Of a stretch of DNA of 64,000 bases, positions 37,748-49,700 are shown piece by piece. Source of the stretch: Manduca sexta (taxonomy: Eukaryota; Arthropoda; Insecta; Lepidoptera; Sphingidae); contig NC_051134.1 in the NCBI RefSeq assembly GCF_014839805.1, positions 14,477,170-14,541,169 on the forward strand, given 5' to 3'. The notes under the pieces are model-generated. The model did no database searches. It worked only from the letters and a program-made list of their open reading frames with translations, and had not been told where the DNA came from. A program made the position numbers and the translations under genes. Numbering within the stretch: the first letter of the stretch is position 1; every line of letters begins with the position of its first letter.

Positions 37748-40700
37748 ATGGATCAAAACAATATTATAGAGTGCGGTGGATTTTATTTTATCCACAATTT
37801 TGATTCAGGAAACCTCGGACATGTCGAGCGGGTTCCCACGGAGCTAATAGGTGAGTTGTCATATCAGATTTGTCACACTTTGTTTGGCTCGAACTTGAAA
37901 GAAATGTATAATATACTTTATGTCCCTTGTTTGACTTCCAAATAACAAAACAGATTCCCACATTGTCTTATGAAAATCTTTACATGTAATATTAAGTACT
38001 TACTAAAATAGCAAGTATTTATTTATAATAATTATTCTTATGCTCTGATTTTCATACATATATCCATTTAATTGCAGCATTACGATAAAACTTTACCTAT
38101 ACAGGGTTACGGTGTTGAGTCACTAAATAATTGCAACCTTGATTTAAATATCTCTTCTTACGCATCCTATCACAAGCCAAGTTTAAAACTTTTAATAATT
38201 ATTGTTTGATTTTTAATTGTTGCAAGTTCCTAAAAATTCCTTCCATAATTATAAGTTTTACTTTTCATGCAATAAATGAATGAATGATTCCTACTTGTAA
38301 TACGAAACTGGAAAAAAAATATTTATAGTAATACAATTTTCTTACTGGTAAGGCAGTGTCCATTCAGCATCAGATATCAATAATGCAGTTTATATTATGT
38401 CAACCAACACCCACCAGTTGATTTATCAGAAACATGCCTGATCAAAAACATTATCTTCAGCTCCAAGTGTAAACCCCAAGACAAACAGCACAGAGACTCC
38501 GGACTATGAATTTAACTTGTGGACGAGGCCTGACTGTGCTGGCACTGAATTTGAAAATGGAAATCGAACTTGGTTCTACTTTGGTGTGCAGGCCAGTGAG
38601 CCGGGAGTACTGGTATGCTTATGTTTTACTAATATAGTTGTTGCAGATTGTTATTAGCATGTTCGCTAGACTTAAACAACGACAGTGCTGAAATTTTTGT
38701 TCTAGAATGAATCACAGTAAAACTTTTATCCTGGGTTAGCTCTGCAACACGAGAGTTGCTAATTGCAATGTCTATACTTTGATCATTGTATTGTCCATTG
38801 GTGATTAAATTTGAATTCATTATATTAAGTATATTATTGTCTTGAAAGTTTATTCGAGAATAATCAAATATAAGAATATTTTAAGAAATATATCAACGCT
38901 TTAAAAGGATCATATCTAAGCAACAATCAGAAAAAATTTGAGTAGAGTGCTTTAGAGTCTTGATTTTAATATGAAAATTCATTACAATACAACTTTTTAT
39001 TGTATAAAGATATAGTCTAATGTTATTAAAATTGTCCTAGAACTACAAAACCTAGATCAAATGAACAGAAAAAATTCTGATTCAAAATATTTATACAATT
39101 CATTTTCGGTATGTTTGTTGCTTAGATATGATTGCCTTTCAAGCGTCGATATTAATTAGCTTAAACTAATGATGACATTGGGTTATATTATGGTCAGTTA
39201 ACTAAGTTGCTAAATGTTACATATTGTAGGTGCGGTTGAACCTAATAAACCTGAACAAGCAGGGGAAAATGTACAACCAGGGAATGGCGCCGGTGACACG
39301 AACACTGCCCGGCAAGCCTCAGTGGGAGCGTATCCGGGATCGCCCCGTGCATTCTGTAAGTTTTTTTTAACAATGTGTGCTGTACCGCCATATGCTTTAC
39401 TTAAAAAATAACAAGATATATTTGAATATGAACAATGGCAAATATACAACAATAACAAGTGGCATAACATAATTTTTTTTAGGAATGGGTAAAGTTTAAA
39501 CTTTCAGTCATCAGACAAAAAATATCTAACGAATGTCTTTGTAATCTGTCCATATTTCTATGGAAATATAGAGAACCTATCATAATACAAAACTTTTCAT
39601 TGAAACTTATCTGATGATTAAATAGGTAATCTAAGTTGGTAACTACTTAAACTATACAATTAATAATGATTTTTTTTTCTAGACTGACGACAACACGTTC
39701 ACACTAAGCTTCAAGTACAGGACTTCTGACAATCTAAAGGCGACGACTTTTTTCGCGTTCACATATCCATTTTCATTCGCCGAGCTGCAGATAGCTCTGA
39801 ACTCCATTGACTTGAAGATGCTTCCGTTGCCACCACCGCAGTCACCTGACGATGTATACTATTGCAGAGAGTGCTTGATATATTCATTAGAAGGTAAGTT
39901 TCTGATTGATTTTATTAGAAGTAAATGGATAAACTGTTGAATGATGTAACAGGGGAATTTACTGAGATATTAGTTAAACTTTTTATTGTTTTTATTTTTA
40001 AAATATAAAACATTTGATTGATACAGGTAGGCGTGTCGATCTCTTAACAATATCTTCATACCATGGCATAAGTTCTGAAAGGGAGGAGAGACTGAAAAAT
40101 CTTTTTCCAGACAATCAAGACAGACCATTCAAATTCCCAGGCAAAAAAGTAAGTTTTTAAAATACTATTTATTACCTCATTCAGCCTCTAAATTTTCCAT
40201 CAATGCCATTTTTTGGCCTGGTAATGGAGACTAAAATACTTTTCTGTGTTAAAAACAATGTGGTCCAAATATAAAGTCGACTAATCTACGACACCCTAGT
40301 CATTTGGTATTAAAAAAAAAACCCCAAAGACTAACGTTAGCTATTTTTTTCACAGGTAATTTTCATATCGGCCCGAGTGCACCCAGGGGAGACACCGTCA
40401 AGCTTCGTGTTCAACGGTTTCCTCAATCTTTTGCTTACCAAAAACGATCCGATCGCGATCCAACTGCGAAAGTTGTACGTGTTTAAGATGATTCCCTTTT
40501 TGAACCCGGACGGAGTGGCCAGGGGACATTACAGAACCGATACCAGGGGAGTGAACCTCAACAGGGTGTATCTAAATCCGTCGCTTACTTATCACCCGAC
40601 TGTATTTGCTTCGAGAGCCTTGATTAGGTAAGGAATCATAGAGGTGGAAATATTTGGTCGAAATATTTTTAAAGCATTTTTTTATCATTGTTAATATAGC

Positions 40701-43700
40701 AAATACTGCATATATGAAAACATTTATAAAATAGATAGTGGCGTAAATAGCGATATAAATAGTGGCGTAGTTGTATTACGGTACTACTGCAGTGCTCAGG
40801 GTCTCGGGTTCGATCTCCGGGTCGGGCAATTTTATTGGATTTTTCTACACGATCAGCCCGGAGTCTGGAATTTGTGCTTGATATGACGATAGGCTCACCC
40901 TAATCACATCAAGGGGCGGAAAGTAGGTGCACCAGTTGCGCCTCTGCCTACCCCTTGAGGAATAAAGGCGTGTATGTATTAATTTGCTTAAAACAGTTAT
41001 AATGTAAATGGCTATCTTTTTCTAAAACGCACTTCATAACAGTAATCTTGAACATTGCTTCCTACAAGATATTACCATTACGGATGTGAGAAGGAAGATA
41101 ACTGTGATGACAGCAAGAGCTTTACTTCGCGCAGCATCCAGAACATCAGCGAAAGTGCTGAGGTAAGGTTAATAGATATATAATTATTAAAATTGCTAAA
41201 TACCAAGCAACCTTTGTCGATACCTGCAGATCTATTTCAACACTAAATCAATAAAAATAAATTGTATGTAAGCATAAAAATTATTAAATTTTGTTTCGAT
41301 TGCCCATTTTTGCGTTGAATGTCGACTTTTATATAAGAGACCTAGCTATCGATAGATCGGTCGCAGTTATCGATTACTACGTTATCGATTTGTCCGATAA
41401 AATTAAAATAAATTATACAAGCCCAATTCTCATTTATTGTGTCACGAGCGAAACGGGAATAATTTAATAGGTATTAAACATTATGATTTATGGTCATCTC
41501 TATTTATGTCGCTTAGGGGCTAATCGTGAAACGCAATCTTTACGACCTAAACGTTTACACAGGCCGTTGTAAATCTGGAATGAAATTGACATTATTGTTT
41601 AATGTTTATTGGTTTAACAAATGGGACATTAAACATATTACTCTGACTCAGTTTAATGATTGTTCATGTACATTTGACTTATGTAATATTTATTATTTTA
41701 TACAATAGTTATGAACGCTTTTACAGCTCGAAAATTATTTCTTTGTTCACTATTTTTAATATGAAAAAATGAGCAAATGTGGGACGGCAAGTTGTCATTG
41801 TTATTAAACATTCACAATACTAAAGTAATTTATTACATCAAATTGACTTTATACAAATTAAAATGCCTTTTTAAATATTTTTGACTTCCTGATGTTCCCT
41901 TATTGTTAACTAAAACGTTATCAAAATGGTAAGCTATTTGAACTGACCAACTATATTTCCTTTCTCCCAGCTAATAGACACAAAAAAGAAGAAAGTGTCA
42001 AACACAACATCATACAAAAGCAACGATGGGTATAAACGTGAGAAGTCGGCGAAGTCTGTGACTGGCAACAAATCATCCACCATGATCAAGCAGGCTTCCT
42101 TCACAGAGTCGAAGAACTCTAAGGAAATCAAGAGTATGGGCGGCGAGGCAGCTAATTTGGCCGAACAGGTACACCATTCATTGTAAATATTTAATATATT
42201 GATATTAATATAGTAAACTGACATAAAATAGTGTATAAAGGTTTTCTGAATACTATGACAATTCTCTACCAGGTGATGCAGAGATGACAAAATGCGGAAG
42301 TTATTTAATATTATGAATAAATTCTGTAATTTCTATAATTTGGAATAATTGGAATTCAATATAATGGAAATTGTTTTCTAACGAGTTAAAAACATTTAAT
42401 ATGAGTTTCGGAAATATCAATTTATAATCACAAAACGGTGAAGGAAAACATCGTGAGGAAACCTGCACATCTGAAAAATTCTCTATAGGAATTTCGAAGG
42501 TGTGTGAAGTCTACCAATCCGCAGTAGGCCAGTGTAGTGGACTAAGGCCTAATCCCTCTCAGTAGTAGAGGAGGCCCGTGCTCAGCAGTGGGCAAGTATA
42601 TAATACAGGGCTGATATTATTATTATTATAATCACAAAAAAATATATAGATTTCATTGTATCACATCAATCTTTCAATTCTACAGCCTGAACAAAACATT
42701 GGCATTAAGTTATCGGTTGTTGGCTATGCATTGGGGCATTACAATGGAGGTTTTATTTTATCTTTAGCAATATGTTTTGGCAATATGATTACGCCCACGC
42801 ATCAATCTTATCTAATCGTTTGTAATAAAGCCCAAAATTGGTTGAACTATTTTCCAGCGGCTTTTAGAAACTATTATTAATGTTTTTTTTTCCTACCGAG
42901 TAATCTGAAACAAAGGTATTTTTTATAATATTTCCAGTAGGAAATACTTTCCCTCCATCGTACCCTATCCTTCCGTGATAAATTCGCTCGTCCTTTTAAG
43001 AGTTGGTTACATCAAAATGTTTTTATACGTCAATGAATTCACATTGGAAATCATATTGTGGTTATTAATAATATTCATTGTTATCTAGTCATGTATTTCG
43101 ACTTGTATGGAGGTACTGAGTCTACGCAAAACCCTTATTACATGGGGGTTAAATAGAGGTCTACCCTGGTTATGATAGTCTTACCTTAATTAATACATTA
43201 AACAGGTATACGACATGAAACTGCAAGAGATGCCGTCACAAACGAGCGATACTTCCCTCCGACAGTCCAACTCGAACCTGGCGGAGAGTCGATCGCTTCT
43301 CAACGACAATATGCTGCGCAGCTGTCTCGGGTCCAACGTGCATCTTAGCACTAGCGAGGAACTTAATATGCAGGTGAAATAACATTTCATATACATATTA
43401 TAACATCACCTATTATGTGATGTAGTCGTGTGGGTAGTTGTTGATAGCACCTCAGCTATACTCTTGGTCATTGTTTAATAGGTGCCTTGGCATAAATTGA
43501 CAGTATATTCAATGTAGAAACCATGAATTTTGGAATCAGTGCGGTATCTGATAGCAATTTCTTTGAGAAGACATTAAAGGTAGTAATCTGGCTGAACTCT
43601 TATATGCGAATGTACTGTTTATAACGTGTTCAGGAAAAATAATATTGAAAACATCTTGTACGGACAATGTTAACTTTAAATCGAAAAAGCGAAAGTGGTA

Positions 43701-46700
43701 CCCCAAAGTAGGTGTTTTATTTTCTCCGTCAGGCTATGCATTCTAAATTCTCTAGAAAAATCATCAGAATGTTCTCTTTGATTATATCCTATTAAAACTA
43801 TTAGGAAGAGATATTTCATTTAGTAACATTTATTTCAGGGTTCCAACCCGCTGCGGCCGCTGCGAGATGCTCTCAAGAACAGTATCAGCTTGCTTATGGA
43901 GTCCAGTTCTTCTGTTACTGGGTGCGTACACGAAATATACTATTCTTCTAATTAAAAAAAATAGAATTAGATACTGTCATCAAAATATTGAAAAAAAAAT
44001 CAAAACAACTGAAATTAGTGACCTAAGGTAACCTAGTTTTTTCAAGAGAAATTCTAAATATAATGGGTTTGAACTACTAATCATATTATGTTCAGATCAT
44101 TCCGCTGCTATTAACTATGGTATTCACTAAATATATATTTTACTGACAATTAATTATAAAATAACTAAACTAACCAAATTCTTGATACATGTAATGCAGT
44201 AGTTATACATTGCAATGTTCGGTTGACCAGTGACAGTTCGGTTGGCGGCAAGGAGAGTCGCACGGGCAACGTGAAGATGGGCTGGTGTCGCGACTGCAAG
44301 GCGGCCGTCGCCAAGCTCGAGGACTCCATGCCCGGCATCACCTCCATGGTGCCCGGGTACAGCGCTTCCATGGTACGAGTTCAATATATCTAATAAAACG
44401 CGTTGCTATTTGCATGGCGGCGAACAGCGAACTATATATTTTTTAAAAACCAAACAAGGAAAAAAGAAACATACATTCGTTCCGAATGATGACCAGTGAA
44501 CCAAAATTGAATGAATTATGCACTTCGTTTCGATTACTACTTAAAATTGTTTTCAATAGATGGCATTACATGTTTCATTTGATGTTACAAAAACAATTTC
44601 AACAATATCATATACTTCAATTTAAATTATTGCACAACATTATTGTCGAATGGCTGATTTAAATAAACAATCCTCATATAAATATTCGATCTAATAAAAT
44701 GATTAAAATAAATTTGTAACTATGTAATAAAAACCTATTTTGATTGCTCATTTTTTGTTATGGATAGAAATAAAGTATGTATTGGGGTCGTTTATTGTAC
44801 TCGGAGGTTAGTTGAAAATACTTAGTTTAGATCCATTTAAATTGTGGAGGATATGCGCATCTATCCTAAAACCGTGTTTCATACTTAGTTTACATAAGCT
44901 CTAAGCAACGGTTTGACTATATCCGGTTCGAAGGACCAATATTGAAGTTACGCCATTTAAGTCTATCTCTGATGACTACCTTCCAATTATCCCCCTTTAA
45001 TCCCATCCATCATATCCAGACCCATCCCTCGTCCCCGACGTGTCGCAGCATAGACGAGTACAGAGAGCAACAGAGACAACAAATAGATGAACAGGAACGT
45101 AAGGTATCCATTGTAAAATTATTCTATTGGTCGCCATCGTTTATTGTAATCATCGACGTTTAAAGTTAAAATAGGCTAGACCTTAAGTTTCCTATATAGT
45201 TTCATTTTGTTATTTTTGTATGTTATTGACAAATTACAGTAAACGTGTTTATAATATGCGTCAAAAACGTATAATCAAAAGTCTTTGATAGATATTTTGT
45301 ATTATAGAGAATTTTTTAACGAAGTATAAAGTAGTCATTGAGTCAATGCATATATAATATACAATACGATCCAGTATTTTATTACTTAAGGTTATAGCTT
45401 AAGGTCCATTTTTCATACATTTTGTTTCACCTTTAATCTGGGTAACTAAACAAGTATTGGCAAGTAAAGAATTTAAATTCACGTCTAGTTAGTGATTAGT
45501 TCTCGCAGTTGAAAGAAAAACGTAAAAATAATTAATATGCATGGATATTTCGGCCTTTAAAATTTCGTCGTATTAAATTTTAAAGGCCGAACGTTTTTCT
45601 TTCAACTGCGAGAACTAATCACTAACTAGACGTGAATTTAAATTCTTTACTTGTCAATACTTGTTTAGTTACCCAGATTAAAGGTGAAACAAAATGTATG
45701 AAAATGGACCTTAAGCTATAACTTTAAATGGTTTCTTTGTTTCAGTTGAATGATGTGGAATGGCCGGAAAAAGAAGAAACAGTGTACTTCTGTACGAATT
45801 GTTTCAAGAGATACGTTATAACAGAGTACAATGAAGAACTTGTAAGTTGTTATATTAAATACTAAAATGTATTGAATAAAAACTGTCTATCGCCATTTTC
45901 AATAAAAGATCCCAATCGTTGTTTCGATCTATCTCAAAATGGACCAATCAGAATCAAGCTTTTTTTGGAATGGTTACAAATGAGTTATTTTGATTGGTTC
46001 ATTGTCGAATCAGATTTAAGATTGAGATTGGGAACGTATATAAAAGCGTGTGTTAATCAGAAATGCATGTTTGATCAGAAAGTATGTTCGGCGGCGTCGC
46101 GCGCCAGCGTGTCCGTGTCCGCCGCGCCGTCCGACGCGTCGGCGCCCGCGCCCGCGCCCGCGCCCGCACACGGCGACTCCGACACGGTAACCACATGCAC
46201 CTAAAGCCAGTCCTCCGTCTGATCTCTCTCCGGTCGTGTCGGATTGTCGTCTCACATCTCACCGTACTGTGAGGAAGGAGTGACAGAACAGAAAACCTCA
46301 CACATCTGTGCGCTATAGTATTTACAGCGTACCTGGCTGATCCGTTGAAATTTTTCACCGTGGCAGAAATTAGTCTGAGAGTGATTCATTCATCCATACG
46401 CATATTGCATTTCTTATATTCGTCACATCGCCTATATGCGACCAATGAATAACGGCTGATATCAACAAACGCTACTAATCGATATTATTACAAAGATTCA
46501 AAAGTAAACTAATCAAAACAATCATATCAAACAAATTTATTCTGCTTAGACCATTATTGCGATTGATTCAGTGATAGTAATTGGAATCGGTTATAAAAAT
46601 AAACCGTAAGACAATTACGTATAATGCTTGTCCAATGTTTTTTTTTTTTTATAAATATCCTTTTAAATAATAGATTTATACCACATTTTTTTATTTAAAT

Positions 46701-49700
46701 CTAATAGTTTGTTAAAATTACCTCTGACAACTCAGACGCCAACACCATCAAGAGAAGACCAGCCGAAGTCGCCTCTCAACAGTAAACCGCAGAAGAACAA
46801 GAAGCAAGCGCCCGCCTCCGCATCTACCAACGTCACAAACCGACCCCCCGCCAAAGAAGCAGATTCCGGACTGTTTCTGTACATCGATCTGCATGGACAT
46901 GCCTCTAAAAAAGGTCAGTTTTTATATATTCAAATTATTATATAGACTAGTATAATAGTTTACTTTAAACACTGTAATATCCAAAATGTTTTAGTATGTA
47001 GCCAAAAGAGGCGAAGGGTCCATATAACCCGATTTCTGCCGGCTTCCCTTTAAGCATGCTAAAAACATTTGTTCTGATTTGTCTATTTTCGCCATCCATC
47101 CGAAAATAGTTATTGGCATCATTTATTGAAAACGGTAATAAATAGAACCAAATCGCCATTTACAAATAAAATTTGATATTAATTGAGTATTGATGTTTAT
47201 GCAGGTATATTCATGTACGGGAACCATTTCGAGGAATTGGAGAGCTGCGTGGAGTGCATGCTATTGCCGCGCATCATGTCGCTCAACAACCTGCACTTTC
47301 ACTTCTCATCTTGCAATTTTACGGAGAAAAATATGTATCTCAAGTAAGCATTTACAGTTGGTGTTTTTTTACAATATATTAGTGCCGTATATTAGGCATG
47401 TTCGGTAAAGTCTAACTTCGTCGATGCTTCTTCCGTAGACATAGATCCTTAATGACTTTCTACCTCCATCATGTTGTATTTTGTATCAGTTTCTATTCAA
47501 TTTTCGCTATATACTTCCCTGTCTACAACGTAGGAGAGATTATAGTTATTGTTGTTAAATAGCGCCACCTGTTGTCTCGTGTGTGCATTACAAGTGACCG
47601 CCCCGTAGGGACCGGCGCGACGGCATGTCGCGCGAGGGCTCCGGGCGCGTGGCCGTGCTGAAGGCCACCGGGCTCGTGCGCTCCTACACGCTGGAGTGCA
47701 ACTACAACACGGGCCGGCTCGTCAACGTGCTGCCGCCCCCCGTGCGCGAGGGGGGCGCCGCCCCCGCCGCGCCCGCCGCGCACGCCGCGCCGCTGCCCCC
47801 CAAGTACACGCCGCACATATTCGAAGAGGTAAACCCCTTCCAGGTTTGTTGGACGGCTGGATGACTACGCTTCGTTGGCACGTAAAGTTTAGCAGAGATA
47901 GATTGCGATATTGTAACGTAGATGGCGTTGATCGATAGTTATATTCAATTTTAGTAAATTTATGTTTTTGTAGAATCAGTTTCTACCTAGTCGTATTATA
48001 TCTAAATAAATTAGTTAATAATCTAAAAAAATGTTTCAAATATGTGTTGTGCCTTTCTGGTCATATTATAAAATATATTAGTTAAATTATATAATATTCA
48101 AAACATATTTTGCCTATGCAGTAAAAATGAGAAAAAAATAACATAAAATAAGGCAATATTTATCCAAACTTATTTTAGAAGTGACAAAAAATTTCAGGTA
48201 AGGCATTTTCGTGCAAAGAATCTGGAGATTTTCGAAGAGATAGACCCAAAGAAGGTTTGTCAGTCTTATGTATATGTTAGTTCTTATAAATAGTACATAC
48301 ACGTTAAAATAAAACGCCTAGAGATATTCAAGTAGTTTGAACGCTTTTAGTATGCTTCTATATGGTGATATCTCTTCAAAAACCTCCAGATATTTTATGA
48401 GGCACTGCTGCCAACACGTAAGGTATGCCCTCTATTAATTATCACGCGAATCTTTCACATAGTAGGGTAAAGGGACACATGACTATTACTACTTAGCACA
48501 ACACATTTAAATCACATCTTTTGTAGATAATTGTTTGACATAAACGTATTTATAATTTATTTAAGGCAATTTAAAAATAAAGGTAAACGAATTATATTTT
48601 GTGGTAAATGAATCGCTTGTCGGTCCTATTAAAAACAATAGGGATCATAAAAGAGGTAGAAGGTACTTATATTCTGTTTTTTATATCAGAGCTCCAGTTA
48701 TTTAGTATGAAGCTGAAATTTGGGACACGCATCTTTCTGGGCAGAACCTAATTTGAATAATTTGATATGCAATCAATAGTTTTTGTTTAATTGACATTTT
48801 TCTTTCTCCTATTTAAATGCACTTTTGTCTGTAAGCCCCTTTGTTATAAAACCTTTGCATTGTATATTTTTCACGTAATACCAATATTTAAATGTGTGTA
48901 GGTGGTTACTCAATAGAGATGTAAATGTGCAGGTGGGTCGTTCGCTGGGCGCGTCGATCCTGGACCTGACGGGGCAGCACCCCAACTCGCGCATCCCGTG
49001 CTCCGAGCACCGCAACCTCGCCGCCGTGCGCGACTGGCTGCGCGCGCACACGCGCACCATGCGCCCGCAGGTACGCACGCGCACGCACACGCGCACGCAC
49101 GGTACACACTCATCTTCAATACAACTTTTATTACTGTAAACAAACATTATCTCTCTTCTATATTTTGTGTTCTCATTTTATGTAATTATAAAAATAAATT
49201 TTATATAATATTAAGATACGATTTAAATCATAGATAATTTTGTTTACGCTAAAAGTTGTAATAGACAAATAATAAGTTTTGTTGTTAAAAAATATTCGTT
49301 ATAGATTGCTTTCAATAAATGACGCATAAAATAGCTCCGTGCCAAGTCTATGCAAAATTGCAAATATATAATAACTAGATACATAATAAAATACTATATA
49401 ATATAAACCAATCACTCAAATCTGCTTGTAATATAAAACCACCTCTCTACCTTAGCTCCACTATAATGTGAAATTTATTAGAAGTAATCTATTATCTGTA
49501 CATAATGGTGGGTTCTCAAATCCTCTGGCGACAGGAATGGAATACAACAACGAATATATTTTTATGTCTGAATTTCAACAAGCTATGTTTGTTTTGGTAA
49601 CAGCTGGTCTTTAATTTTCAGTGTTAAACTACTAAATAAAACGTCAGCTCTTTAATAAAGTTCAGGGTAAGATATGAGTTGTCAGCGTGAGTCGTGTTGT

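Noticed and set aside
46016..46358. Several long open frames on both strands around the GC-rich AGBL5 exon 14.
   Set aside because: They are shadows of the GC-rich coding exon, where stop codons are rare in every frame.
48998..49110. Alternating GC/AC-rich simple sequence after AGBL5 exon 18 (GCACGCGCACGCACACGCGC).
   Set aside because: An ordinary dinucleotide-type simple repeat at an exon-intron border with no further structure.
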